Assembly: GCF_003050935.1 (NCBI RefSeq)
Contig: NZ_QAOX01000006.1
Coordinates: forward strand, 124,001 to 188,000
Source: Luteibacter sp. OK325
Lineage (GTDB): Bacteria; Pseudomonadota; Gammaproteobacteria; Xanthomonadales; Rhodanobacteraceae
Length of the DNA stretch: 64,000 nt
Direction of reading: 5' to 3'
The notes beneath the pieces are model-generated. The model ran no database searches and had not been told where the DNA came from. It worked only from the letters and a program-made list of their open reading frames with translations. The translations under genes and the position numbers were made by a program. Position 1 is the stretch's first letter, and each line of letters opens with the position of its first letter. Positions 17,334 to 26,120 of this stretch are shown one piece after another.

Positions 17334-17478
17334 CCGCGGGATCGCCGCTGAAGCGGCTCCCACACAAGACCTGCGCAGGTCTCATGTGGAAGCCGCTTCA
17401 GCGGCGAGCTCTTGCGTTATGTGGGAGCCGCTTCAGCGGCGAGCTCTTGCGTTATGTGGGAGCCGCTTCAGCGGCGAT
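17334..17478. repeat. Palindromic repeat cluster with a 35-bp tandem repeat
   Basis: An inverted copy (CGCCGCTGAAGCGGCTCCCACA) is followed by three direct copies of the GCTTCAGC-type repeat. The three direct copies start at 17385, 17420 and 17455. They repeat with an exact 35-bp period that includes the spacer GAGCTCTTGCGTTA; the first carries one change (GTGGAAGCC). It fills most of the gap between the hydrolase and the convergent lipoprotein gene and may act as a bidirectional terminator. Confidence 0.9.
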
Positions 17479-17489
17479 GGCGCGCCCGA

Positions 17490-17819
17490 TCACCCCGCCC
17501 TGCAATCAGCCAACACCTTCCCCGAAGACGCCGTCACACACTGGCTGAACCCGCTCGGCAGGTGGTCGACGCGCAAGGCTTCGGTGACGGGCAACGAGAA
17601 AGCGCGAACCACGGCACCTTCGTTGAACACCGTGTAGTAACAGCGCCCGCTCCGGCTCGCCTTGCACTCGAACCACGCGCGCCCCATACGCACGTCGGTG
17701 AGGCTATCGAGCACCACTTTTCCGTTTTCTTGCGCCGTGGCCACGATGCTGCGGTTCTGCGCGTCGGTGCAACCGGCGAGGTTGAGGAAGCAGTAAATGA
17801 TGGCTAACAAAGTGCGCAT
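17490..17819 (-). CDS. Small lipoprotein, 109 aa
   Basis: A predicted lipoprotein with the signal sequence MRTLLAIIYCFLNLAGC and the lipobox LAGC (Cys17). The mature part is about 93 residues with four further Cys (FECK, GRCYY, SQCVT, ADCRAG), which suggests two disulfides outside the cytoplasm. It lies 14 bp downstream of the LytTR response regulator on the same strand, so it is probably the last gene of the histidine kinase-regulator operon and could be a sensor accessory or an output. No family recognised. Confidence 0.75.
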   Translation of the reverse strand: MRTLLAIIYCFLNLAGCTDAQNRSIVATAQENGKVVLDSLTDVRMGRAWFECKASRSGRCYYTVFNEGAVVRAFSLPVTEALRVDHLPSGFSQCVTASSGKVLADCRAG

Positions 17820-17833
17820 GGAAGTCTCCTTCG

Positions 17834-18601
17834 TCACATGGCGCGGAAAATGGCCATGAACGGCTGACTCACATTCAGGGTTTCGGGGCGGCCACGCAGG
17901 CGCAGGCAGCCTTTGCCGGTGTCGTCCCGCTCTACGGAAGCGACCTGGCGCAGGTTGACGATGGTGGAGCGATGGATCTGGCGGAACGTCTTCGGGTCGA
18001 GCTGGCGAAGCAGGTCGCGAATCGGACGACTCAGCAGCGCGTCGCCCTCCGCCGTGGCGACCACCGTGTACTTGTTGTCCGCGCGGAAGTAGATGACGTC
18101 CTCGACGAGGATCAGGCGAGTGGCCTTGCCGACGCCCGCGGTAATCCAGGTCAACGGCTCGTCGGGCATCTCGTCGAAGCGCTCGATCATGTCCTTGGCC
18201 AGATCGCCGGTGCGACGTGCGTGCCGGGCCGCATCGGCGAGCCGGCTGCGCAGCCGCGTCACGGTCTGCGCGAGGCGCTCGGCGACCACCGGCTTGAGCA
18301 GGTAGTCGATCGCACCGCGTTCGAAGGCATCGACGGCGTACTGGTCGTACGCGGTCACGAAGACCACCAGCGTGTGCGGGCTGGCATCCGCGGCCGCGGC
18401 CGCCACCTCCATGCCCGTCAGGCCCGGCATGCGAATGTCGAGAAAGGCGACATCCGGCTGGTGGGTGGCGATGGCTTCGAGCGCCTCGCCACCGTCCTCG
18501 CATACCGCCACGATCTCGAGCTCGGGCCAGGCCTTTGCCAGTTCACGCTGGAGGGCCGCGGAGAGCAGCTTCTCGTCTTCGGCAACGATGCACTTAGGCA
18601 T
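17834..18601 (-). CDS. LytTR-family response regulator
   Basis: A two-domain regulator of 255 residues. The receiver domain (1-120) has the acidic pair E9-D9/E10 region (IVAEDEKLL), the phospho-acceptor D55 in AFLDIRMPG, the Thr in VFVTAYD and the Lys in LLKPV. The C-terminal LytTR DNA-binding domain begins near 155 with ILVEDVIYFRADNKYTVV and ends QIHRSTIVNLRQVASVE with LNVSQPFMAIF. Its ATG overlaps the histidine kinase stop by 8 bp (ATGCCTAA). LytTR regulators bind paired short repeats; targets are unknown. Confidence 0.93.
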   Translation of the reverse strand: MPKCIVAEDEKLLSAALQRELAKAWPELEIVAVCEDGGEALEAIATHQPDVAFLDIRMPGLTGMEVAAAAADASPHTLVVFVTAYDQYAVDAFERGAIDYLLKPVVAERLAQTVTRLRSRLADAARHARRTGDLAKDMIERFDEMPDEPLTWITAGVGKATRLILVEDVIYFRADNKYTVVATAEGDALLSRPIRDLLRQLDPKTFRQIHRSTIVNLRQVASVERDDTGKGCLRLRGRPETLNVSQPFMAIFRAM

Positions 18602-19835
18602 GATCGCTCACTCCTTTGGCCGGCAACGTGATCGTCGCGGCGACTCCGTTGGGAAAGTTGTTGCCAATGGTGAAACTTGCCGTCGCGCCATAAGTCAGGC
18701 GCAGACGCTCGCGCAGGTTCTTCAGGCCGATGCCGGTGCCTGAGCCTTCGCTACGAAAACCCATGCCGTCGTCGGCCACGGTCAGCGACAGCGCCCCGCC
18801 TTCCACACGGCCGCGGATCCATACGCCGCCGCCACCGGGTTTCGGTTCGAGGCCATGCTTGATGGCGTTTTCCACCAGGGTCTGCAGCATCATCGAAGGC
18901 ATCGGTAAGGCGGCGAGTTCGTCGGCTACCTCGGTGTGCACCGTGAGGCGCTCGCCCATGCGCAGCTTCATGATTTCCAGCCACGACGTGGAACGTTCGA
19001 GCTCCTGACCGAGGGTCGACAGCGAGCCATCGGTACGCGGCAGCGAGCGGCGCAGGTAGTCGATCAGGTGACCGAGCATGCGATCGGCGCGGGCCGGATC
19101 GGTGCGAACCAGTTCCTGTGCACTGGCCAGCGTGTTGTAGAGGAAGTGGGGCTCTACCTGTGCCTGCAGCAAGCCGAGCTGCGCTGCCGTCAGCGCTTTC
19201 TCCATCGCTGTCTGACGCACGTCGGCACGTTCACGATTGCGCCGCTCCGCCAGCCGCTGGGTCATGGCACGAACGAGGGTTTCGACATGCTCCAGGGACG
19301 CTCCACCATCCGGGTTGAACCAGTCCATCCAGGCACTGCTATCGGGCTCGCAGACGAACATGACGCTGCTCGAACCATCGGATGGCGTGATCGTGGCCGA
19401 CACCCGCGTATTGCGGTCGAGGGTGGCGTGTTGCGGCATCCCGCGGCGCCGCGGGCTCTCACCGGGCAGGAAGCGAACCAGTGCACGTATCTGCAAGCCA
19501 CCGCGAACGCCGCTGATGTCCTGCACGTTCGGTAGTTCACGGATCACGGCGTCGACGATGTCGAAGGCTTCGTCGGCGGCGTAAGGGACCTCGACGCGAC
19601 GGCGCTGACGGTTGGACAAGGTCTCGGCGTCGACGCGCCCGGCGATGCTGCGTACACGGTACAGGTGGGTCACGCCCCGGCCCAGCGCCACGAGCAGGCC
19701 AATGAACCAGGCCAGCGTGACGAACCAGGGCAGATCGCCGTGGTGCCAGTCGAACATGCCGAACACCACCAGCAACATGCACCAGGCGGCGAACCATGCC
19801 ACGAGGATACGACCGAGGAACTTGAGGCTTGCCAT
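18594..19835 (-). CDS. LytS/YehU-type sensor histidine kinase
   Basis: Membrane histidine kinase of 413 residues. Two N-terminal transmembrane helices (about 7-27 and 38-58) are separated by a short loop. A cytoplasmic region (about 81-185) of alternating strands and helices follows, and then the His_kinase domain with the phospho-acceptor His230 in QVEPHFLYNTLASAQ. The ATPase domain has N-box LVENAIKHGLEPK and G-boxes VADDGMGF and GTGIGLKNLRERL. The linker between membrane and kinase is unusually long for this type and may be an extra sensor. It overlaps the response regulator by 8 bp. Confidence 0.92.
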   Translation of the reverse strand: MASLKFLGRILVAWFAAWCMLLVVFGMFDWHHGDLPWFVTLAWFIGLLVALGRGVTHLYRVRSIAGRVDAETLSNRQRRRVEVPYAADEAFDIVDAVIRELPNVQDISGVRGGLQIRALVRFLPGESPRRRGMPQHATLDRNTRVSATITPSDGSSSVMFVCEPDSSAWMDWFNPDGGASLEHVETLVRAMTQRLAERRNRERADVRQTAMEKALTAAQLGLLQAQVEPHFLYNTLASAQELVRTDPARADRMLGHLIDYLRRSLPRTDGSLSTLGQELERSTSWLEIMKLRMGERLTVHTEVADELAALPMPSMMLQTLVENAIKHGLEPKPGGGGVWIRGRVEGGALSLTVADDGMGFRSEGSGTGIGLKNLRERLRLTYGATASFTIGNNFPNGVAATITLPAKGVSDHA

Positions 19836-20037
19836 CGCATGGCTCCGATGCTGGATTGCCGGGGAGCATACGATGGCGTGCGGCCGTTCCTCGACGCGTT
19901 TCCGACGAAACGCCGGATTCGCCGACGAAACCCCTTCTGCGCCGCAGCATGACCTCGTCGCCCTGATAGGCCATGCTCGGGCGGTTGGCTCTAGCGGTGG
20001 GGACCGCGAGCCACATCAAAGACAAAGGGGTTAACGC

Positions 20038-20379
20038 ATGGCCTTGTTGCTCGTCGTTTTCGCTGTCGTTGTTCTCGCGATCTATCTCGGTATCAACATG
20101 CTGCCGAAGAATCATCCCGCCAACTGGCTGCTCGGCATCGTCGGTGGCGCCTGCCTCGTCCTCGCCTGGTACGCCATTTTCAGACCGATGATGATTGCCA
20201 CGGGCGGTTCCGACCCGTCACTGATCACACTCGGCCTGCATGCGGCCGGCATCGTCTCCTGCGTTCTTGGCATCGTCTGCCTGGGCGTGTGCGTGTGGCG
20301 CGACCCGGCACGCTTCTGGATGCTTTCGATCGTCTTCATCGGCGTGATCGGCGCCACCCAGGTCACCGCGCTCGGCTGA
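20038..20379 (+). CDS. Small integral membrane protein, 113 aa
   Basis: Four hydrophobic segments (about residues 2-18, 28-48, 64-86 and 92-110) separated by short loops fill the protein; a loop at PKNHPANW is the only polar stretch of note. AAAGGGG precedes the ATG with 6-bp spacing. I do not recognise the family. It is transcribed away from the histidine kinase across a 202-bp gap and converges on the LD-carboxypeptidase gene, 12 bp away. Confidence 0.75.
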   Translation: MALLLVVFAVVVLAIYLGINMLPKNHPANWLLGIVGGACLVLAWYAIFRPMMIATGGSDPSLITLGLHAAGIVSCVLGIVCLGVCVWRDPARFWMLSIVFIGVIGATQVTALG

Positions 20380-20391
20380 GCGCGGCGCCTC

Positions 20392-21321
20392 CTAGGGCTT
20401 GTAGGGATACCCGCTGGCCAGCAGGTCGGCGGTTCCCGCGGATACGTCGAGCACCGCACGGGCGCCGAACGGCAGGGTCCATTTGTCCTGGCCATGGCCG
20501 AACGCCAGGCCCCGCACGATGGGGATGCTGCAAGCGGCGGCAAATCGCTCCAACGCATGATCGATGTCGTAGCCGTTGTCGTACTCGCTCACGCGCTGTC
20601 CGCCCAGACCACCCAGGATGATGGCCCGCTGGCCGGCGAGCACGCCGCTCAGCTGGAGCTCGTAGAGCATCCGCTCGACGCGATACGCCTGTTCGCCGGT
20701 TTCCTCGAGGTAGAGGATGCCGTCGTCGATCACCGGCAGGTACGGTGTGCCGATGAGGCTGCATAGCGCCGAGAGATTGCCACCCCAGAGGGTGCCCTCG
20801 ATGCGGAGATCCTCCTGCCCTTCCGGGCAAACCCAGGCGATGTCGGTGCGCGGTGACTGCAGGGTCTGCCAGAAATGCCGCCACGTGTTTTCACGCAGGT
20901 AGCCCGCGCCGAAATCCTGCACGAGCATGGGCCCGAACAGCGAACCGATGCGGCTGCGCGCATACAGTGCGCACTGGATCACGGTGAAGTCACCATGGCC
21001 GACCAGGACGCAGGAACGTTCCGAGAACCGGGCGGCGAGCCCCGCGTAGTCGAGGTGTTCAAGCAGCGCGATGGCGCCGTAGCCGCCGTGAATGGCCATG
21101 ACCACGTCAGGAAGGGGCAGGTTGGGGTCGGCGAGCTGATTGATATCCGCCGCGCGCTCGGCGTCGCTTCCGGCAAAGCGCAGGTCCACGCGGTCCACGA
21201 CGCTGGCGCCGAGAACGGTGTGGCCCGCGGCCTGCAGGCGTTCTATACCTCGTTGGCAGGCGGCGCGATCTGCTGCGTAACCAGAGGGAGCAATAAGACG
21301 TATCTCGAATCGTTTAGGCAT
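20392..21321 (-). CDS. ldcA: LD-carboxypeptidase (LdcA, S66) homologue with Ser-to-Gly nucleophile change
   Basis: Close in length (309 aa) and sequence to E. coli LdcA, the cytoplasmic enzyme that trims tetrapeptide to tripeptide in murein recycling. Matching blocks are LIAPSGY, RGIERLQAAGH, HGGYGA, EGTLWGGNLSALCSLIGTP, FRVERML-like YRVERMLYELQLSGVL, and FGHGQDKWTLPFGA. The triad Glu (in EGTLWGG) and His (in FGHGQ) are kept. The nucleophile, Ser106 in E. coli (GHSDFTAIQ), is Gly110 here (GHGDFTVIQ), encoded GGT at 20992-20994 or close by. The start at 21321 matches the family start. It is either inactive, repurposed for binding, or a sequence error. Confidence 0.88.
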   Translation of the reverse strand: MPKRFEIRLIAPSGYAADRAACQRGIERLQAAGHTVLGASVVDRVDLRFAGSDAERAADINQLADPNLPLPDVVMAIHGGYGAIALLEHLDYAGLAARFSERSCVLVGHGDFTVIQCALYARSRIGSLFGPMLVQDFGAGYLRENTWRHFWQTLQSPRTDIAWVCPEGQEDLRIEGTLWGGNLSALCSLIGTPYLPVIDDGILYLEETGEQAYRVERMLYELQLSGVLAGQRAIILGGLGGQRVSEYDNGYDIDHALERFAAACSIPIVRGLAFGHGQDKWTLPFGARAVLDVSAGTADLLASGYPYKP

Positions 21322-21502
21322 GAGTGGCAGTGCGTGAATTGCACTACCAATACCTCTACGACCGCATGAAGGCAACCCGAAGTTGTGTGGACCGGCTTCA
21401 CATGCGTCTGCTCGGTTGCTCGCCAATGCCATCCCCACGCGTGCTGAACCGGCTTCGCGCCGGCGTTGGGATCGTTACGGCACGATCCGTGTGCCGTGAT
21501 GT

Positions 21503-22483
21503 TTACCAGCCTTCGAACTCTTCGGCCGCCGCGAGGTCGTCCGCAGGGGCATTGCGGATGAGCGTTTCACGCGGCTGCTCGCCGAACACGCTGCGATACT
21601 TTTCCGCGAAGCGCGAAAGGTCCCACATGCCGCAGCTGAGCGCGACGGACTTGACCGAACGCCGGCCGGCCTCCGCCGTGACCAGGCTGCGATGTGCGGT
21701 GCACAGGCGAAGCATGGCGAGGTACCGGTTCGGCGGAATGCCGAGCAGGTCGTCGAACGCATAACGCAGGCCACGCTCGCTGGCCCCCGCTGCCTGGCAG
21801 AGCTCCTGCGAATAGATATCGCGGCGAAGGTTGGCGCGCATGAAGCGCTCGGCGCGGCGCATCACCTGGTAATGTGCACGCCGTCCGCGCGATGCCACCG
21901 GCCGCTCTTCGGGCGACGAACCCAGGGCCACGCGGATGTGCTCGTCCAGAAGGTCTTCAACCGGACCGAATGCCATGTCCTCGGCGTCGTGCACGCGCTC
22001 GCGTATCTGCCGATAGGCACGCTTGAGATGCTCGGAGGTAACCGAGAACAAACGCAGCCGCTGAGCGGCCATGTCCACGTCGGCATGATCCGAAGCCATG
22101 AATCGCGAGCGGAAGCGCGCGTACGGAGCCACCACCAGGGTGAACTGCGTACCCCGTTCGAACATGAAATCGGTCGGCGTGCCGCGCAACAGCGTCACAC
22201 CCATTTCCGATTCGACACTGACGCCCTGGCACCAGCTGCGTTCACCGGTCTCGTGCAGGTAGACGAGCATGCACGCGTCGTCCGGCACGGTGAGCGAACC
22301 TCGCACGTCGAAATCGATATGCCCGGTGAGATAGGTCACGCCGTCGTGTGGCGTGGACGCGATCGACGCGCGGGGCCGGGCCGGGCTGAGGGTCAGCAGA
22401 TCGACCTCGCACATGCCGAGCGCCGCACCCAGGGTGACCAGATCGTAATCTTCCAGCCCCTGCACGTTGGAAGGGCGAGTCAT
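21503..22483 (-). CDS. AraC family transcriptional regulator
   Basis: A regulator of 326 residues: an N-terminal cupin-like sensing region (about 35-150, with DGVTYLTGHIDFDVRG and GTQFTLVVAPYARFR) followed by an AraC domain. The two helix-turn-helices are ELCQAAGASERGLRYAFDDLLG (first) and SVKSVALSCGMWDLSRFAEKYRSVFGEQP (second). The product resembles AraC_binding_2-type activators that respond to small aromatic or amine effectors. Its promoter must lie in the 278-bp gap to the right, shared with nothing else on that side. Target genes are not evident. Confidence 0.9.
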   Translation of the reverse strand: MTRPSNVQGLEDYDLVTLGAALGMCEVDLLTLSPARPRASIASTPHDGVTYLTGHIDFDVRGSLTVPDDACMLVYLHETGERSWCQGVSVESEMGVTLLRGTPTDFMFERGTQFTLVVAPYARFRSRFMASDHADVDMAAQRLRLFSVTSEHLKRAYRQIRERVHDAEDMAFGPVEDLLDEHIRVALGSSPEERPVASRGRRAHYQVMRRAERFMRANLRRDIYSQELCQAAGASERGLRYAFDDLLGIPPNRYLAMLRLCTAHRSLVTAEAGRRSVKSVALSCGMWDLSRFAEKYRSVFGEQPRETLIRNAPADDLAAAEEFEGW

Positions 22484-22761
22484 GCGCCTACCTCCCCGCG
22501 GTTGGTTGTTCCTTGCATCGGCGAGACAGCGTCATTCGCATGACATGCGGTCCCAGCAACGCCCCATTCGTTGCCCATCCCTATCCGAACGCGAACCCTT
22601 CCCATATGTACCCCCGCAACATCCATCGGCAGGCGACGCCCGCACGCGACTAAACCTCCATCGGTCGACATGACCCCCTTTTCTCAAAGAGACAACGCCG
22701 ACGCCATAACTAACGATGTAATGCAGCGAAAGCCAGCACTTTGTGAATATGCCGAATTTGC

Positions 22762-24150
22762 TTAGCGACTGTCGGAAGCGATTGATGAATTTGGTAAAAG
22801 TGCCGCTTGTGCGAGTCCAGAGACTACACCCAGAGAGGGGTCGCCGTGCACGACGCGAATGCCGGGGAAACTTGCGCCCACCCGATCACGGACCTGCGGC
22901 GAGCGGGAGGTGCCGCCGGTGAGAAAAACGCTCGCGGGAGGCTCACCGATATCCACCTGGGCCTGGTCGAGGAGGCGTCCCATGCGGTCGAGGAAGTCCT
23001 CGGACGCGGCATGGAAGTCGCCGGCAACGGCGTCGATCTTCAGACCTGCCTCGATAAAATCCAGCGAAGCCGAAGCGACATCGGACGCCGAAAGGTCGAT
23101 CTTCATCCGCTCGGCGGACTGGTTCAGTCGGGTAGTCGCTCCGCTTCCCTGGAGGGCACGAAGGCGGGAACCAAAGGGCTCGTCCACCTGGCGATAGTCC
23201 TGTTTGCGGAATTCGCGCTGCTTGGGCAGGTTGTGCACGCTGGCCGCTTCGACGAAGTGGTGCACCGGCACGCCGCTCAGGTCTTTGCCGAACCGCGGCA
23301 TGAAGCTGTGCAGGCTCACGCCCACATCCAGATCGGTGCCGCCACGCGGCAAACCCCAGCTGCGATGCATGACCGGCACCTCGCCGGCACCCAGTTCGGC
23401 GTAGGCGACGTCGGTGGTACCGCCGCCGATGTCGACGATGATCGCCCGCTGCCGTTCCGCCAGCGACTGGTGGTAGTGCATCGCCGCGGCGGCCGGCTCC
23501 TCGAGGAAGGAAACCTCGTCGAAACCGGCGATTCGTGCGGCTTCGCGCAGGATAGACAGGGCCTGCTCACCGCCCGCCGCGCCCATCGAGCTGCGGAATT
23601 CGACCGGGCGGCCGATGACCGCTTCGCGAACGGGCGTGCCGAACTGACGCGTCGCCACCAGGCGAACATGCTCGAGGATATGCGCCGCGATGCTCACGAT
23701 GGTCTTGCGCACCCGCGGGTCGAGTTTGTAGCCGAACATCGACTTCGGCGATTCGATCAGGTTGCCGGTGCCTTCTTCGAGATAGGCATCCACGGCTTCC
23801 TCGCCGAACAGGGCGTCCTGGAAGCTGGCGACGGACGCCGAAGCCTCGCGCGTGCGCTCCTCCATCCACTGCCGGCGTACCACGCGAATGGCGTCGCGAC
23901 GCAGGTCCATCTCACCGCGCGGGGTGCGGCCAGCCTGACGCTCGTCGGTGCGCGCGGAGCGCATGAAGGCGTCGACCTGGGCCTCCAGGACCGGGGTCAG
24001 CACGAAGTCGTCCACGTTGGGCACGACTTCGGGGAAAAACACCGCGGTGCGGAACTGGCTGGCGTCGCCGAAACGGACCAGCTCGAGCTGACCATCCACG
24101 ACAGCCGCGGCGGCCGAGTAGCTGGTTCCGAAATCGATGCCGATACGCAT
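22762..24150 (-). CDS. yegD: YegD-type Hsp70 family protein
   Basis: An actin/Hsp70-fold ATPase of 462 residues. The phosphate-1 loop is GIDFGTSYSAAAAV (residues 4-17), phosphate-2 is IIVDIGGGTTDVAYAE (about 245), and the adenosine motif is VFLTGGTSRSPQV (about 410). There is an inserted segment between about 60 and 150 (FMRSARTDERQAG, SKMFGYK-like SPKSMFGYK). It ends right after the nucleotide-binding domain, with no substrate-binding domain, as in E. coli YegD, whose function is still poorly defined. Transcribed alone; the divergent M28 peptidase gene starts 122 bp away. Confidence 0.88.
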   Translation of the reverse strand: MRIGIDFGTSYSAAAAVVDGQLELVRFGDASQFRTAVFFPEVVPNVDDFVLTPVLEAQVDAFMRSARTDERQAGRTPRGEMDLRRDAIRVVRRQWMEERTREASASVASFQDALFGEEAVDAYLEEGTGNLIESPKSMFGYKLDPRVRKTIVSIAAHILEHVRLVATRQFGTPVREAVIGRPVEFRSSMGAAGGEQALSILREAARIAGFDEVSFLEEPAAAAMHYHQSLAERQRAIIVDIGGGTTDVAYAELGAGEVPVMHRSWGLPRGGTDLDVGVSLHSFMPRFGKDLSGVPVHHFVEAASVHNLPKQREFRKQDYRQVDEPFGSRLRALQGSGATTRLNQSAERMKIDLSASDVASASLDFIEAGLKIDAVAGDFHAASEDFLDRMGRLLDQAQVDIGEPPASVFLTGGTSRSPQVRDRVGASFPGIRVVHGDPSLGVVSGLAQAALLPNSSIASDSR

Positions 24151-24272
24151 GGGGAAGGTCTTCCGGGGACGGGATAACCGACCATTATGGGGCCGCGGCC
24201 GGCCGGGCGACAGGCCCGGCCTTACGGCTACACTCGGGATCCACCTTATCCACCCAAGGGGAATCTCCGCCG

Positions 24273-26018
24273 ATGCGTCGCCTCGCTCTCGCCTGCCTGA
24301 CCGCCCTGACCCTGGCGGCCTGCCAGTCCCACGACGAAGACAAGACGGCGGCCGCCGCGCCGCCCGCCCCTGCCAAGGCCGTCACCTCGCCGCCTCCACC
24401 GCTTCCGGCCGTGGCCAACGAGCAGCACACCTTCAGCCCGGAGATCACGCCCGATGACTTCGCGGCCCACCTGAGGGTTATCTCATCCGACGAGTACGAC
24501 GGCCGCAAACCCGGCACGCTGGGCGAGCGCCTGACGACCAATTACATCATCGAGCAGTTCAAGCGGATGGGCCTGGAGCCGGGCAACAAGGGTGAATGGG
24601 TGCAGACCGTACCCGCCGTCTCGACCGCCCTGAACGACCAGTCCAACGTGAAGCTCGATGTCGCCGAGGGTGGTGGCCAGGAAGCGTTCGCCTTCGGCAG
24701 TGAGATGGTCGCAGGCACCCTGCAGGCCAGGGCCGACGTGGACCTCAAGGATTCGGACGTGGTTTTCGTGGGTTACGGCGTGAACGCCCCGGAAGCCCAG
24801 TGGAACGACTTCGACGGCGTGGACGTGAAGGGCAAGACCGTGATCGTCCTGGTCAACGACCCGGGCTGGAACGCGAACGATCCCAAGCTGTTCAAGGGTC
24901 GCGAGATGACCTACTACGGTCGCTGGACGTACAAATTCGAAGAAGCGGCCCGCCAGGGCGCCGCGGCCGCGTTCATCGTCCACCAGACCGAGCCCGCCGC
25001 CTACGGCTGGAACGTCGTGCAGAGCGGCTGGTCCACGCCGAAACTCGACCTGCCCGAAAGCGAGGACCCCTCGCCGCGCCTGCCCGTCGCCGGGTGGCTT
25101 ACCCACGAAGCGGCGCAGCGTCTGTTCGCCAGGGCCGGCAAGAATTTCGACGACCTCGCGAAGCAGGCCGACGTGCGCGGCTTCAAGGCGGTGCCGCTGG
25201 ATGCGAAGGCATCCATCCATTTGCAGAGCACGATCACGCATTCGCTGAGCAACAACGTCATCGGCATGGTGAAGGGCAGCGAGAAGCCCGATGAAGCCAT
25301 CGTCTACACCGCGCACTGGGACCACCTCGGCCACGATCCTTCGCTGAAGGGTCACCCGATTTATAACGGTGCGGTCGACAACGGCACCGGCATTGCCGCC
25401 CTGCTGGAGATCGCCGGCAAGTTCGCCCAGGACAAGCCCAGGCGCACGGTGCTCTTCGCCGCGGTGACGATGGAGGAGTCAGGCCTGCTTGGTTCGGAAT
25501 ACTACGTCGCCCACCCGCCCTTCCCGCTCAACAAGACGGTCGCCGACATCAACATGGACGCCTTGCCGATCATCGGTGCGACGAAGGACATGGAAGTGGT
25601 CGGTCTCGGTCAGGGTGATCTCGAAGACATGTTCGCCGAGGTACTCAAGGCCGACGGTCGCGTCGTCAGCGGCGATGCCTCACCCGAGAAAGGCCACTAT
25701 TTCCGCTCCGATCACTTCAACTTCGCCAAGGCCGGCGTGCCTGCGCTCGCCGCGAACGGTGGCATCGACATGGTGGTCGGTGGAAAGGCGGCCGGCGAAG
25801 CAGCCGCCGACGACTACGTAAAGAACCACTACCACCAGCCCACCGACGTCTACGACATGCGCTGGAACTTCGACGGCGTCACGCAGAACGTCAAGGCCTT
25901 CTACGCCCTCGGCGAAAAACTCGCCGACAGCGACGTCTGGCCCGTATGGAAAGACGGCAGCGAGTTCAAGGCCATCCGCGAGAAGTCCCTGGCTGCGACT
26001 GCGAAGAAGAAGAAATAG
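24273..26018 (+). CDS. M28 family metallopeptidase lipoprotein with PA domain
   Basis: Zinc aminopeptidase of 581 residues anchored by a lipoprotein signal (MRRLALACLTALTLAAC, lipobox LAAC, Cys17). A Pro/Ala-rich linker follows. The PA (protease-associated) domain occupies about 150-290 (VVFVGYGVNAPEAQW, KTVIVLVND). The di-zinc M28 core has His in YTAHWDHLGH (about 347), Asp in GAVDNGTGIAALLEIA, the Glu pair in TMEESGLLGSEYY, Asp in DINMDALP and His in YVKNHYHQPTD. It ends with a poly-Lys tail (TAKKKK). Likely releases N-terminal residues from peptides in the periplasm. Confidence 0.93.
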   Translation: MRRLALACLTALTLAACQSHDEDKTAAAAPPAPAKAVTSPPPPLPAVANEQHTFSPEITPDDFAAHLRVISSDEYDGRKPGTLGERLTTNYIIEQFKRMGLEPGNKGEWVQTVPAVSTALNDQSNVKLDVAEGGGQEAFAFGSEMVAGTLQARADVDLKDSDVVFVGYGVNAPEAQWNDFDGVDVKGKTVIVLVNDPGWNANDPKLFKGREMTYYGRWTYKFEEAARQGAAAAFIVHQTEPAAYGWNVVQSGWSTPKLDLPESEDPSPRLPVAGWLTHEAAQRLFARAGKNFDDLAKQADVRGFKAVPLDAKASIHLQSTITHSLSNNVIGMVKGSEKPDEAIVYTAHWDHLGHDPSLKGHPIYNGAVDNGTGIAALLEIAGKFAQDKPRRTVLFAAVTMEESGLLGSEYYVAHPPFPLNKTVADINMDALPIIGATKDMEVVGLGQGDLEDMFAEVLKADGRVVSGDASPEKGHYFRSDHFNFAKAGVPALAANGGIDMVVGGKAAGEAAADDYVKNHYHQPTDVYDMRWNFDGVTQNVKAFYALGEKLADSDVWPVWKDGSEFKAIREKSLAATAKKKK

Positions 26019-26035
26019 GTTCTTCGCACGCTTTC

Positions 26036-26106
26036 TGTGGGAGCCGCTTCAGCGGCGAAAGGCAGTCTGCCCGCAACCCCCATCGCCGGCATAGCCGGCT
26101 CCCGCA
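26036..26106. repeat. Paired short palindromic repeat between convergent genes
   Basis: A GCTTCAGC-type copy (TGTGGGAGCCGCTTCAGCGG) is paired with an inverted copy of a third type whose reverse reads GGGAGCCGGCTATGCCGGCG. A further fragment GGAGCCGGCTA follows at 26108. It lies between the convergent M28 peptidase and porin stop codons, where a stem-loop could end transcription from both sides. Confidence 0.85.
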
Positions 26107-26120
26107 AGGAGCCGGCTACC

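Noticed and set aside
15233-17365. A 710-codon open frame on the minus strand, antisense to the CocE-type hydrolase
   Set aside because: It is an effect of GC-rich third positions opposite a real gene. It has no family motif, is rich in Val/Arg/His/Gly, and the plus-strand gene has clear domains and a signal peptide.
17385-17477. Possible CRISPR array
   Set aside because: Only three units; the spacer is identical between units, not variable, and the repeat is the same palindrome found singly at many loci. No cas genes nearby.
21441-21505. Short palindromes around 21445-21500 as an operator for ldcA
   Set aside because: Arms are only 6-7 bp and the spacing does not repeat; this is near the 3' end of the AraC gene and not distinctive.
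24190-24222. GGCCGGGC..GCCCGGCC hairpin between yegD and the M28 gene as a terminator
   Set aside because: It lies in a divergent region before both start codons, has no T-run, and such GC palindromes are common at this base composition.
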